Of a stretch of 64,000 bases of DNA, positions 1 through 7,886 are shown piece after piece; the stretch's first letter is position 1; each line of letters starts with the position of its first letter. Origin of the DNA: Lentzea guizhouensis (GTDB lineage Bacteria > Actinomycetota > Actinomycetes > Mycobacteriales > Pseudonocardiaceae); the NCBI RefSeq assembly GCF_001701025.1, contig NZ_CP016793.1:4526001-4590000 (forward strand), given 5' to 3'. The position numbers and the translations under genes were made by a program. The notes beneath the pieces are model-generated. The model made no database searches, was not told the origin of the DNA, and worked only from the letters and a program-made list of their open reading frames with translations.

Positions 1-683
1 GGGGCGCCGCCGGAGGAGTAGTACTGGGTGGCGACGGCCTTGGTGAACTCCGTGGCGACCGCGTTGATGTCGCCCTTCTCCAGCAACGCGCCACCGTTGG
101 TGCCCTTGGTGTACGACTTGGTCTCGCAGGTGTAGTCGCCGTACGAGGTCACGCCGGTCAGCGCCACGCCCTGGAACCCGGTGATCGGGATGCGGTCGTC
201 GACCTGCGCCCAGTCCTTCGGCACCTGGTAGGTGTAGCCGAGAGTGGTCTCGACGCACTGCCAGGCCTCGTCCTTGCACGTGGCGGCGCCGCTGGGCTCC
301 TGGGAGGTGCTGGTCGTCGGGTTCGACGACGATGTGGCGGGACCCGCGTTCTGGTCGTCGCCCTTGTTCATCAGCATGAAGGTGGCGACGCCGCCGCCGC
401 CGAACAGCACGAGCACGACCGCGCCCAGCACCAGCCAGAGGGTCTTGTTGCTCTTCTTCGGCGGCTCCTGGTCGAAGCCTCCGTACACGCCCAGGCCGCC
501 GTAGCCGCTGCCGCCGTAGCCCTGTTGCTGCTGCTGGGGGAAGCCGCCGGTCTGCGGGTGACCGCCGGACTGCGGATAGGCGCCAGTGCCCTGGTAACCA
601 CCGGTCGGGTAGTCACCCTGCTGCTGACCCCAACCGGGCTGGTCGTTCCAGCCGCCCTGTCCGCCGCCACCTGGGTACGTCAC
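1..683 (-). CDS. membrane-anchored protein with Gly/Gln/Tyr-rich N-terminus (3' end off window)
   Basis: Reading the minus strand from a GTG at 683 gives an open frame that runs off the window edge. The first ~85 residues are rich in Gly, Gln, Tyr and Pro (TYPGGGGQGGWN, then a QQQQQ run), followed by a Lys pair, a single transmembrane segment (LWLVLGAVVLVLFGGGGVA, about residues 95-113) and a Ser/Thr linker leading to an extracytoplasmic domain with several Cys. This is the usual plan of actinobacterial 'DUF4190/DUF4352-like' anchored proteins, but I do not recognise the outer domain. The start is supported by TACCGT at 691-696 (minus strand), 7 bases before the GTG, fitting a leaderless transcript. 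Function unknown; probably exported surface domain. Confidence 0.7.
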   Translation of the reverse strand, partial: MTYPGGGGQGGWNDQPGWGQQQGDYPTGGYQGTGAYPQSGGHPQTGGFPQQQQQGYGGSGYGGLGVYGGFDQEPPKKSNKTLWLVLGAVVLVLFGGGGVATFMLMNKGDDQNAGPATSSSNPTTSTSQEPSGAATCKDEAWQCVETTLGYTYQVPKDWAQVDDRIPITGFQGVALTGVTSYGDYTCETKSYTKGTNGGALLEKGDINAVATEFTKAVATQYYSSGGA

Positions 684-720
684 GCGGCAAACGGTACCTG
701 GTGACCCTGACAGTTCTTAA

Positions 721-790
721 TTCATCAAGCGTTGACTTGCGTGACGGGCCGGGCGTACCGTCCTGCCCATCAAATTCAACGATTGATGAA
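721..790 (+). promoter_or_regulatory. promoter flanked by two TCAA-N3-TTGA dyads
   Basis: TTGACT (732-737) and TACCGT (756-761) with an 18-base spacer form a plausible promoter for the membrane protein at 808. TTCATCAAGCGTTGA (721-735) and TCAACGATTGATGAA (776-790) are inverted copies of each other (14 of 15 positions). Each also contains its own dyad, TCAA-GCG-TTGA and TCAA-CGA-TTGA. One dyad overlaps the -35 box and the other lies just after the predicted transcription start, which is where a repressor pair would sit. The cognate regulator (TetR or MarR type by analogy) is not in the window. Confidence 0.55.
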
Positions 791-807
791 CTTCGAGGAG
801 GTCCGTG

Positions 808-1767
808 ATGCGCACCGCGCTGGTCACCGCCGTCGCAGGCGCGGTCGTGGCGTTCCTGTTGGGACTGCTGACGTTCGGCGTGCAGGCGACCGTCCACCCG
901 CACGACGTTCCGCTCGCCGTCGTGGCACCGCCGCCGATCGCGGAACGGGTGCGGGCGGCCGACTCGCCCGAGGTCGACATCCGCGTGGTCGGCGCGGACG
1001 AGGCGCGAATCCTGTTGGCGGACAGGGAGGTCTACGGGGTGCTGGAGATCGCGGCCAGTGGGGCCACCATCCGGCTGAACCCCGCGGTCAACCCGTCCGG
1101 CACGCAGGTCGCGCAGCAGGTGCTGACCGGGGTCGCCCAGGGTGCCGGGCTGCCGGTGCGGGCCGAGGCACCTGCCGTGTCCGCAGCGGACCGCACGGCA
1201 CCGCTGGCCGCCTCGGCGTTGCTCTGGATCGGAGGGATGGTCGCCGGGGTGCTGTTCGTGGTGCTCAAGGGCGGCCGGTTCCGGCTCGTGTCGTCGCTGG
1301 GCGCCGCGGTGCTGACGGTCGGCTCGGTGGTCGGGCTGCTCGCGTGGTGGGGCGTCTCGTTCACCGGCGCGGCGGTCGCGTTCCTGTTCGCCGTCGCCGG
1401 GGCGTTCGCGTTGCTGCAGGCCGGGTTGTTCAAGCACCTCGGCATCCGCGCGATGGGGATCCTCGGCCTGCTCTACCTGATGGCGCCCGCGGTGGCCGGC
1501 CAGGTCCCGGAGCTGCTGAACCCGGCGTACAAGGTCGCGTTGTGGTCGTGGACGCCGTTCCGGTTCTCCACCGAGGGCCTGCGTGCACTCCTCCACGACG
1601 GTGCGATCAGCACGGAGTGGTGGGTGTTCGCCGGGATCGCCGTGGTCGGGCTCGTGCTGGTGCTAGCCGGCCAGAAAACTCAGCCGGACCGTCCGGACGG
1701 GGTTGTCGACGTTGGTGTCGACCAGGCAGACGGACTGCCAGGTGCCGAGCGCCAGCACACCGCCTAG
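808..1767 (+). CDS. multi-pass membrane protein, ABC-2/YhgE-permease-like
   Basis: About 319 residues from ATG 808 with a good GAGGAGGT ribosome site at 795-802. One N-terminal transmembrane helix (about residues 5-27) is followed by an extracytoplasmic stretch of ~110 residues, then about five further hydrophobic helices (LLWIGGMVAGVLFVVL, VLTVGSVVGLLAWWGV, VAFLFAVAGAFALLQ and others). This 1+5 plan resembles YhgE/Pip and DUF3533 ABC-2-type permeases, which often export drugs or lipids; the family call is inference. The last 35 codons (hydrophilic, after VLVLAGQ) overlap the convergent yjbQ-like gene, so the true C-terminus may be unusual. Expression probably answers to the paired dyads at 721-790. 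Confidence 0.6.
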   Translation: MRTALVTAVAGAVVAFLLGLLTFGVQATVHPHDVPLAVVAPPPIAERVRAADSPEVDIRVVGADEARILLADREVYGVLEIAASGATIRLNPAVNPSGTQVAQQVLTGVAQGAGLPVRAEAPAVSAADRTAPLAASALLWIGGMVAGVLFVVLKGGRFRLVSSLGAAVLTVGSVVGLLAWWGVSFTGAAVAFLFAVAGAFALLQAGLFKHLGIRAMGILGLLYLMAPAVAGQVPELLNPAYKVALWSWTPFRFSTEGLRALLHDGAISTEWWVFAGIAVVGLVLVLAGQKTQPDRPDGVVDVGVDQADGLPGAERQHTA

Positions 1768-2070
1768 GACCGGGATCGTCGCGTAGGGCGGCACCAGCGC
1801 GGGCATCACGTGGTCACGGCCGTGACCGGGGGTGCCGTGCCGGTGCCGCCACCTCACGTCGCGGGGCAGGATGCGTTCGAGCGCGGTGAGCAGGTCGTCG
1901 TCGCTGCCCGCGCCCGTCTCGATGATGGCGACGCCCGCCGTCGCGTGGGGGACCCACACGTGCAGCAGGCCGTCGCCGTTCTCGTCCTGGAGGAACCGCT
2001 CGCAGTCGCGGGTGAGGTCGTGCACGACCTCCTCGGCACCGGTGCGGATCTGGATCTCCTCGCTGCGCAT
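1663..2070 (-). CDS. YjbQ/UPF0047 family protein
   Basis: A 135-residue protein matching the usual size of the YjbQ family (secondary thiamine-phosphate synthase activity reported for members). Diagnostic stretches are LLHVWVPHATAGVAIIE and HGTPGHGRDHVMPALV, with the conserved His and Asp residues of the trimeric jelly-roll core, and a C-terminal LGTWQSVCLVD. The start MRSEEIQIRTG is chosen at 2070 because upstream residues are poor and TAAGAT (2079-2084, minus strand) lies 8 bases before it. Its start lies about 5 bases past the stop of the acetyltransferase gene, so the two may also be co-transcribed. It overlaps the end of the convergent permease-like gene by 105 bases. Confidence 0.85.
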   Translation of the reverse strand: MRSEEIQIRTGAEEVVHDLTRDCERFLQDENGDGLLHVWVPHATAGVAIIETGAGSDDDLLTALERILPRDVRWRHRHGTPGHGRDHVMPALVPPYATIPVLGGVLALGTWQSVCLVDTNVDNPVRTVRLSFLAG

Positions 2071-2074
2071 GACC

Positions 2075-2632
2075 TCAGATCTTACGAACCACCCGTGCGG
2101 GGTTGCCGACCGCGAGCACGTGAGCAGGCAAATCACGCGTCACGACACTGCCGGCGCCCACGACCGTGTTGTTGCCGATGGTCACTCCGGGGCACACGAT
2201 CACACCGCCGCCGAACCACACCTCGTCGCCGATGACGATCGGTGCCGTGGTCTCCCAGCCCGCGATGCGCGCGTCGTGGTCCTCGATCGGGTGCAACGCG
2301 GTCAGCAGCTGCACGTTCGGGCCCATCATCACGTGGTCGCCGATGGTCACCGGGCCGCAGTCGAGGATGATGCCGCCGTAGTTCATGAAGCTGTTCGCGC
2401 CGACGCGGGTGTTGTAGCCGTACTCGATCTGCAGGCGCTGCATGAACGTCGTGCCCTCGCCGATCTCCGCCACGAAGCCCTTGAGGATCTCGTACATCCC
2501 GTCGAGGTCCTCCGGGTCGTGCGCGTTGAACCGCGCCATCTCCCGCCAGCCGCGCCGCCGGTCCGCGTCCAGCTCGGGGTCGGCCGGCAGGTACGGCTCA
2601 CCGTTGATCATCTTCTCGCGGTTCGTTCCCAT
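2075..2632 (-). CDS. hexapeptide-repeat O-acetyltransferase (maltose/galactoside acetyltransferase type)
   Basis: 185 residues, typical for LacA/Maa. The N-terminal mac domain (REKMINGEPYLPADPEL) precedes left-handed beta-helix hexapeptide repeats with NYGGIILDCGPVTIGD, the LLTALHPIED loop with the catalytic His, and GGGVIVCPGVTIG-NNTVVGAGSVVTRDLPA near the end. Members acetylate sugar hydroxyls with acetyl-CoA; the sugar is unknown. ATG at 2632 is the natural start; it lies only 9 bases after the stop of the GlxA-type regulator gene, so both are probably one transcript. Confidence 0.9.
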   Translation of the reverse strand: MGTNREKMINGEPYLPADPELDADRRRGWREMARFNAHDPEDLDGMYEILKGFVAEIGEGTTFMQRLQIEYGYNTRVGANSFMNYGGIILDCGPVTIGDHVMMGPNVQLLTALHPIEDHDARIAGWETTAPIVIGDEVWFGGGVIVCPGVTIGNNTVVGAGSVVTRDLPAHVLAVGNPARVVRKI

Positions 2633-2640
2633 GCGGACAT

Positions 2641-3612
2641 TCAACCCGCGTAGGCGCGGCGGTACTCCGTGGGCGTGACGCCGACGTGCGCGGTGAAGTG
2701 GCGGCGCAGGTTCGTGCCGGTGCCCAGGCCGCAGCGCTGCGCGACCTGCTCCACCGGCAGCGCGGTCGCCTCCAGCAGGGACTGGGCGTGGGCGATGCGC
2801 TGGGCGAGCAGCCACCGCAACGGCGTGCTGCCGGTGGCTTCGCGCAGACGGCGGAAGAAGGTCCGTTCGCTCATGCCCGCCCTGCGCGCGAGGTCCGCCA
2901 CGGTCAGCGGACGGTCCAGGTGCTTCGCCGCCCACTCCAGCACCGGTGCGACGCTGTCGTCGTCGGTGTCCGGCACGTGCCGTGTGACGAACTGCGCTTG
3001 TCCGCCGGTGCGGTGCGCGGGCACGCACAGCCGGCGGGCGAGCTGGTTGGCCACGTGCGCACCGAGGTCTTGGCGCACGAGGTGCAGGCACAGGTCCAGC
3101 CCCGCAGCCGCGCCCGCGCTGGTGAGGACGTCACTGTCGTCGACGTAGAGCACCCCGGCGTCGACCTCGACCCGCGGGTATCTGGCGGCCAGGCGGTCGG
3201 TGTAGGACCAGTGCGCGGTGGCCCTCCTGCCGTCGAGCAGACCTGCCTCGGCGAGCACGAACGCGCCGTTGCACAACGCGGCGATGCGCACACCGTTGGC
3301 CGCCGCGTCCTGGAGTTCCTTGACCAGCAACGGGTCCAGCGCCGCCCTGCCGTCCAGAACGGCCTGGGGCACGGACGGGACGATGATCGTGTCCGCGCCG
3401 TGCAGACCCTCCAGGCCGTGTTCCGGTCGGAGCGTCCAGCCGTGCTCCGCCCGTGGCGCAGCGGGGTTGAGGCCGCACAGCCGCATCTCGTACCAGGGGT
3501 CGGCGAGGTCGCCGTGGTCGACGCCGAACACCACGCAGGCCAGGCCGGCCTCGTAGACGTCCCACGTGGAGGGTGCGTCGTCCTCGGTCACCAGGATCGC
3601 CACCGTGCGCAT
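2641..3612 (-). CDS. GlxA-family AraC-type transcriptional regulator
   Basis: 323 residues. Residues ~1-170 form a DJ-1/PfpI-like amidotransferase fold (VAILVTEDDAPSTWDVYE, AALCNGAFVLAEAGLLDGRRATAHW) that usually senses a ligand rather than catalysing; residues ~220-320 carry the two AraC helix-turn-helix motifs (TVADLARRAGMSERTFFRRL and the VEQVAQRCGLGTGTNLRRHF region). The start MRTVAIL at 3612 is supported by TAGCCT (3620-3625, minus strand) 7 bases upstream. It is divergent from the imine-reductase-like gene at 3727 and is the obvious candidate to control it through the dyads in the shared 114-base gap. Confidence 0.88.
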   Translation of the reverse strand: MRTVAILVTEDDAPSTWDVYEAGLACVVFGVDHGDLADPWYEMRLCGLNPAAPRAEHGWTLRPEHGLEGLHGADTIIVPSVPQAVLDGRAALDPLLVKELQDAAANGVRIAALCNGAFVLAEAGLLDGRRATAHWSYTDRLAARYPRVEVDAGVLYVDDSDVLTSAGAAAGLDLCLHLVRQDLGAHVANQLARRLCVPAHRTGGQAQFVTRHVPDTDDDSVAPVLEWAAKHLDRPLTVADLARRAGMSERTFFRRLREATGSTPLRWLLAQRIAHAQSLLEATALPVEQVAQRCGLGTGTNLRRHFTAHVGVTPTEYRRAYAG

Positions 3613-3624
3613 GCCGTCGAGGCT

Positions 3625-3663
3625 AGTGGCAGCAATGGTTCGAATGTCGGCATTCCTGCCACT
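3625..3663. promoter_or_regulatory. candidate operator in the GlxA / imine-reductase divergent promoter
   Basis: AGTGGCAG (3625-3632) and CTGCCACT (3656-3663) are a perfect 8-bp inverted pair, and GAATG-TCGG-CATTC (3642-3655) is a second dyad inside it. The left arm overlaps the predicted -10 of the regulator gene, consistent with autorepression plus control of the divergent oxidoreductase. Confidence 0.4.
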
Positions 3664-3726
3664 GTCGGCGGTGGTCCTGTCCTGCGAGGGTGATGCCAGT
3701 CCACAAACCATTGGGAGACAACGACA

Positions 3727-4574
3727 ATGCACTCCGACGTTGCCGTGCTCGGACTCGGGCAGATGGGCTCGGCGCTCGCTTCCGCGTTCCTGCGCGCCGG
3801 TCACCGCGTCACGGTCTGGAACCGCTCGGCCGCCAGGACAGCGCCGCTGGTGGCCCAGGGGCGCTCGCCGCCGCAACCGCGGCCGAGGCCCAGCGCTGCG
3901 CACCCGTGGTGGTCGCCTGCGTGCTCGACTACCCGGCGCTGACCGGGATCCTCGACCCCGTGCCCGGCTCGACCCTGGTCAACCTCACCTCGGGCTCGCC
4001 GGAACAGGCCCGCGCGCTCGCCGGAGAACTGACCGGCGTGCGTTACGTCGACGGCGGCATCATGACCACGCCACCCGGCATCGGCGACCCGCGCTCGATG
4101 ATCCTCTACAGCGGCGACCAGGACGCTCTCGCCGAGGCTTCCGGCCTGCTGTCCGCACTGGCCGAGCCGATCGACCTCGGCACCGACCCCGGCCGCGCCG
4201 CCCTCTACGACACCGCCCTGCTCGGCATCATGTGGGCCACCCTCACCGCCTGGCTGCACGCCACCGCACTCGTCACCGCCGACGGCGCCACCGCCACCCA
4301 CTTCACCCCGCTGGCCACCCGCTGGCTCGGCCCGGTCGCCGGCTTCCTGACGACCTACGCCGGCCAGGTCGACGCCGGTGCCTACCCCGGCTCGGACGCC
4401 ACGCTGGACGTGCACCTCGCCACGCTGGACCACCTCGTGCACGCCAGCGAGGTCCGCGAGGTCGACGCGACGCTGCCGCACCTGTTGCGGGAGTACGCGC
4501 GGCGGTCGGTCTCGGCGGGACACGGTAGGGACGGGTGGGCGCGGGTCGTGGAGCTGTTGCGTGCCAAGGGGTGA
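3727..4574 (+). pseudogene. imine-reductase-like NAD(P)-dependent oxidoreductase, one frameshift
   Basis: Two frames together make one ~282-residue protein of the 6-phosphogluconate-dehydrogenase/imine reductase superfamily. Frame 1 from ATG 3727 gives the Rossmann start (VAVLGLGQMGSALASAFLRA); after PLVAQG the match continues in another frame (LAAATAAEAQRCAPVVVACV, VNLTSGSPEQARALAGEL, LYDTALLGIMW), ending at 4574. The switch is at the GGGG run 3858-3861, where one added G would restore the frame. The catalytic Asp region (DPGRAALYDTALLG) is present. Either a recent single-base deletion or a homopolymer sequencing error; the rest is intact, and other frameshifts in this window favour error. 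RBS GGGAGA lies at 3714-3719. Confidence 0.75.
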
Positions 4575-4616
4575 GGACCGGGCCGAGCTGCTCGGCAACT
4601 GGCTTCGTACCGGCAA

Positions 4617-4714
4617 CTAGTGGCGCGACTCGTAACGTGGGCGGGTAATTCACGCTCAGCAGGTGGCCGTCTGACCGCGAATCACCACGGCAACGTTCCG
4701 AGCCGCGCCACTAG
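4617..4714. repeat. 98-bp MITE-like inverted-repeat element with CTAG ends
   Basis: The first 22 bases (4617-4638, beginning CTAGTGGCGCG) and the last 22 (4693-4714, ending CGCGCCACTAG) are inverted copies with 20 of 22 matches, around a 54-base centre without an ORF. This is the plan of a non-autonomous miniature element. Its right end supplies part of TAGATT (4712-4717), the apparent -10 box of the glycosyltransferase gene that starts 6 bases later. A hairpin terminator/operator is an alternative. Confidence 0.5.
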
Positions 4715-4723
4715 ATTCGTGGC

Positions 4724-5677
4724 ATGCGTGTGCTTTTCGCCAGCATGGCCACGGTCGGCCACACCTACCCGTTGATCCCGTTGGCGGTGGCCGCGCGCGC
4801 CGCCGGGCACGAGGTGCACTTCGCCGTCGGCGAGGAGATGCACCCGGTGCTGGGCAAGCTCGGGCTGCGGCCGTTCCGGCCCGGCCTGGTGTTCGGGGAG
4901 ATCTACGCCGAGGACATCGCCCAGGACCTCGAACGGCTGCTGCCCGACCTCGTGGTCGGCGGGTGGGCGGTGCCCGAGGTGGTGTCGGAGGCCCGCCGGC
5001 GCGGGTTCCCCGCGGTGTGGCACGGGTTCGGGCGGATGTTCCCGGACGGCGTCGGGCTGGTGCGGCCGGAGGGCGGGCGGCACGTCGACATCTGCCCGCC
5101 CTCGTTGCAGGACCCGGCCTTCCTGGCGCAGGACCGGATTCCGCTGCGGCCCGTGCCGTTCTCGCCGCCCGGCGAGGTGCCGGTGCGCACGGCCGGGAAG
5201 ATGGTCTACCTGACGCTCGGCACCGCGTTCGGCACGCGCGAGCTGCTCGCCGAGGCGGTCGTGGGGCTCGGCAAGCTCTCCGACGTCCAGGTGGTGGTGG
5301 CGGCGCCACGGGTCGTGCTCACCGACCTGCCGCCGAACGTGACGGTGCATCCGTGGCTGCCTCAGGCCGAGGTGCTCCGGTACGCGGACGTCGTCGTCCA
5401 CCACGGTGGCAGCGGCACGATGCTGGGCGCACTGACCGCAGGGGTCCCTCAGGTCGTGCTGCCCCAGGGAGCCGATCAGTTCGCCAACGCCGACGCGCTC
5501 GTGGCGGCCGGTGCGGCGGTACGGCCGCATGCGTTCAGCGCGGGGCCGATCGCGGACTGCGCGCGGCTGTTGCTCGTAACTGGTCAGTACCGGGAAGCCG
5601 CAGGTCACCTCGCCCGGGAGATACGTCACATGCCGTCGCCCGAAGAAGTTGCGGACAGGTTGGCGGACGTTGTGTAA
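4724..5677 (+). CDS. GT1-family (macrolide/EryCIII-like) glycosyltransferase, short form
   Basis: 317 residues, about 70-90 shorter than typical MGT/EryCIII-type enzymes. The N-terminal domain begins normally (MRVLFASMATVGHTYPLIPL, acceptor site) but its second half is compressed. The C-terminal nucleotide-sugar domain is complete: VYLTLGTAFG, VHPWLPQAEVLRYADVVVHH, then the donor signature HHGGSGTMLGALTAGVPQVV and LPQGADQFANA. It should transfer a sugar from an NDP donor to a small hydrophobic acceptor; acceptor unknown. No Shine-Dalgarno; TAGATT (4712-4717) six bases before the ATG suggests a leaderless mRNA. No biosynthetic cluster surrounds it, so it may modify a lipid or inactivate a drug. 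Confidence 0.8.
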   Translation: MRVLFASMATVGHTYPLIPLAVAARAAGHEVHFAVGEEMHPVLGKLGLRPFRPGLVFGEIYAEDIAQDLERLLPDLVVGGWAVPEVVSEARRRGFPAVWHGFGRMFPDGVGLVRPEGGRHVDICPPSLQDPAFLAQDRIPLRPVPFSPPGEVPVRTAGKMVYLTLGTAFGTRELLAEAVVGLGKLSDVQVVVAAPRVVLTDLPPNVTVHPWLPQAEVLRYADVVVHHGGSGTMLGALTAGVPQVVLPQGADQFANADALVAAGAAVRPHAFSAGPIADCARLLLVTGQYREAAGHLAREIRHMPSPEEVADRLADVV

Positions 5678-5688
5678 CACTGTTTTTT

Positions 5689-6153
5689 ATGAAGGCAAGC
5701 CGCCTGCGCCTCGGCATGAACCTGTGGCCGCCGTTCCTGTTCGCCGGGATCCGCGTCGAGGAGATCTCGCCGGACTACCGGTACGCCCGCGTGCGCATGC
5801 GCCTGCGTCCGTGGAACCGCAACTTCTTCGGCACGCACTTCGGCGGCTCGCTGTTCGCGATGACCGACCCGTTCTGGGTGCTGCTGCTGTTCAACCAGCT
5901 CAAGGGCGAGCACGTGGTGTGGGACCGGGCCGGTGAGATCGAGTTCGTCGCGCCCGGCCGCGGCACCGTGCACGCGGAGTTCCGGCTGACCGACTCCCAC
6001 GTCGAGCAGGTCCTGGAGCAGACGGCGTCCGGGGCGAAGGCGCTGGTCTGGTTCGACACCGACGTCGTCGGGCAGGATGGGACCGTGATCGCGAAGGTGC
6101 GGAAGCAGGTCTACGCGCGGCGCAAGCGCGACAAGCAGCTCGCGCATGCGTGA
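5689..6153 (+). CDS. hotdog-fold thioesterase-like protein (DUF4442)
   Basis: 154 residues from ATG 5689. The sequence NFFGTHFGGSLFAMTDPFW and the alternating strands that follow (EIEFVAPGRGTVHAEFRLT, KALVWFDTDVVGQDGTVIAKV) match the DUF4442/PaaI-like hotdog family, whose members hydrolyse acyl-CoA thioesters or bind them. It follows the glycosyltransferase by 11 bases and its end overlaps the next gene by 8 bases, so these three genes are likely one operon. Confidence 0.75.
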   Translation: MKASRLRLGMNLWPPFLFAGIRVEEISPDYRYARVRMRLRPWNRNFFGTHFGGSLFAMTDPFWVLLLFNQLKGEHVVWDRAGEIEFVAPGRGTVHAEFRLTDSHVEQVLEQTASGAKALVWFDTDVVGQDGTVIAKVRKQVYARRKRDKQLAHA

Positions 6154-7099
6154 GGCGTTCGGTGCGGTCTTCGACGTCGAGCCGGGTTACCTGAACACGG
6201 CGTCCATCGGGGTGCCGCCGCGGCACGTCGCCGACGCGGTGGCGGCCGCGCACGAACGGTGGCGGCGCGGGCAGGACACCTCGTCGTCGTTCACCGAGGT
6301 GGTCGAGACGTCCAGGGCGGCGTTCGGGCAGCTGGTCGGGGTGCCCGCGACGTCGGTCGCGTGCGGCGCCACGGTCTCGCAGTTCGTCTCACTGGTCGCC
6401 CAGTCGTTGCCGGCCGGGTCGAAGGTCTTCGTCGAACCCGGCGAGTTCACCAGCGTCTCGCTGCCGTTCGTCGCGGCCGGGCACCAGATGGTGTCCACAG
6501 TGGACGAGTGCGACCTCGTGGCGGTCAGCGTGGTGCAGTCGGCCGACGGGGCCGTCGCGGACCTCGACGCGCTGCGGGCGTCGGGCAAACCGGTGCTGCT
6601 CGACGTGTCCCAGGCGGCCGGGTGGATGCCGTTGTCGCTGGCGTGGGCGGACTTCGTCGTCGGCGTGGCCTACAAGTGGCTGATGGCGCCGCGCGGTGCG
6701 GCGTGGCTCGCGGTGCGGCCCGACCGGTTCGAGTCGCTGCGGCCCGTGGCGGCGAACTGGTACAGCACGGGGGAGAACTACGGCACCGAGCTGCTGCTGC
6801 GTTCGGACGCACGGCGGTTCGACCTGTCGCCCACGTGGTTCGCACACGTCGGTGCGGCCGTCGCGTTGCCCTGGGTGGCCTCGTTGGATCTCACGGCCGT
6901 GCGTGCGCACTGTGTCGATCTGACGGATCGCCTTCTCACCGGATTGGGTCTCCCGCCCAACGGCTCGGCGATCGTCTCGGTCGGCCGGCCGGCCGCCGAC
7001 GGCGTCGTTTCCTCTGTTCGCGCAGGTCGGACGCGCTACGCCTGTCACCTCTACAACACGCCCGAGGACGTCGAACGGGTGCTCGCAGCGCTGAGGTGA
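6146..7099 (+). CDS. class V aminotransferase / cysteine-desulfurase-like PLP enzyme
   Basis: 317 residues, somewhat short for the family. PLP-enzyme landmarks are YLNTASIGVPPRHVADAV at the start, VLLDVSQAAGWMPLSLAWAD (conserved Asp and Gln contacting PLP) and the Schiff-base lysine in VGVAYKWLMAPRGAAWL (about Lys177). The C-terminal domain is abbreviated but ends with the normal ACHLYNTPEDVERVLAAL. It may act as aminotransferase, lyase or desulfurase; no Fe-S genes are nearby, and the active Cys loop of SufS/IscS is not evident. ATG start overlaps the DUF4442 gene (GCATGCG at its end). Confidence 0.8.
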   Translation: MREAFGAVFDVEPGYLNTASIGVPPRHVADAVAAAHERWRRGQDTSSSFTEVVETSRAAFGQLVGVPATSVACGATVSQFVSLVAQSLPAGSKVFVEPGEFTSVSLPFVAAGHQMVSTVDECDLVAVSVVQSADGAVADLDALRASGKPVLLDVSQAAGWMPLSLAWADFVVGVAYKWLMAPRGAAWLAVRPDRFESLRPVAANWYSTGENYGTELLLRSDARRFDLSPTWFAHVGAAVALPWVASLDLTAVRAHCVDLTDRLLTGLGLPPNGSAIVSVGRPAADGVVSSVRAGRTRYACHLYNTPEDVERVLAALR

Positions 7100-7124
7100 G
7101 AGCCGTCCGTTACCGTGGGTCCTT

Positions 7125-7886
7125 GTGTCGGAACCACGCGAATCACCCGAAGAGGTGACCCAGAACCTGCCTCGCTTTCCGCCGAGGCCGACCGACACCG
7201 CTCCGCTCTACCCGGCCGACGAGCTCGTCAAGCTCCAGTCGATCATGGACAACCGCGGTCAGCAGCCGCCGCGGCCGCCCCAGCCGCCGCAGACGCCGAA
7301 GCGGATCTGGCTCGGCAGGGCGCTGGCCCTGGTGGGGGTGGCGGTGGTGTCCGGGTTCGTGTGGTGGGTGCTCCAGCCGACCGACCCGGTGGACAAGCCG
7401 GCCGCGGTACCGCAGAAGACCGCGGGGGAGTTCGAGTTCACCACCTCGACCCAGCTGCCGGAGCCGGTGAAGGACAGCGACTGCGCGGCGCACGCCACCA
7501 GCAAGACGCAGGCGTTCCTGAAGACCACCCCGTGTCTGCAGCTGACCCGGATGCTCTACACGGCCAAGCTGCCCGACGGCCGCACCGTGTACTCGTCGGT
7601 GTCCGTCGTGCGGATGAAGACCGCGGAAGAGGCCAGGCAGCTCGAGGCGCTGACCGAGCAGAACGACACCGGCAACATCAAGGACCTGGTGCTCGACAAG
7701 GCCGTGAGCATCCCGCCGCTCACCACGCTCGCCAACGGCGGGTACGCCTCCGAGGTGCGCGACCGCGAGGTCGTGATCGTCGAGTCGGACTCGCCGTCGA
7801 AGGGTGACGACGCGCTCGCGCACAACACGCAGATGAAGAAGGTCTCCCAGGACGCGATCCGCCTCGCCTCCTCGATCGGCAGCTGA
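7125..7886 (+). CDS. single-pass membrane protein with extracytoplasmic domain
   Basis: 253 residues from GTG 7125. Cytoplasmic Pro-rich head (PPRPPQPPQTPKR), one transmembrane helix (about residues 63-85, ALALVGVAVVSGFVWWVL) and an outer ~165-residue domain with a Cys pair (DCAAHATSKTQAFLKTTPCL). Looks like an actinobacterial anchored protein of unknown role. TACCGT at 7111-7116, 8 bases before the GTG, supports the start. A strong terminator follows directly. Confidence 0.75.
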   Translation: MSEPRESPEEVTQNLPRFPPRPTDTAPLYPADELVKLQSIMDNRGQQPPRPPQPPQTPKRIWLGRALALVGVAVVSGFVWWVLQPTDPVDKPAAVPQKTAGEFEFTTSTQLPEPVKDSDCAAHATSKTQAFLKTTPCLQLTRMLYTAKLPDGRTVYSSVSVVRMKTAEEARQLEALTEQNDTGNIKDLVLDKAVSIPPLTTLANGGYASEVRDREVVIVESDSPSKGDDALAHNTQMKKVSQDAIRLASSIGS

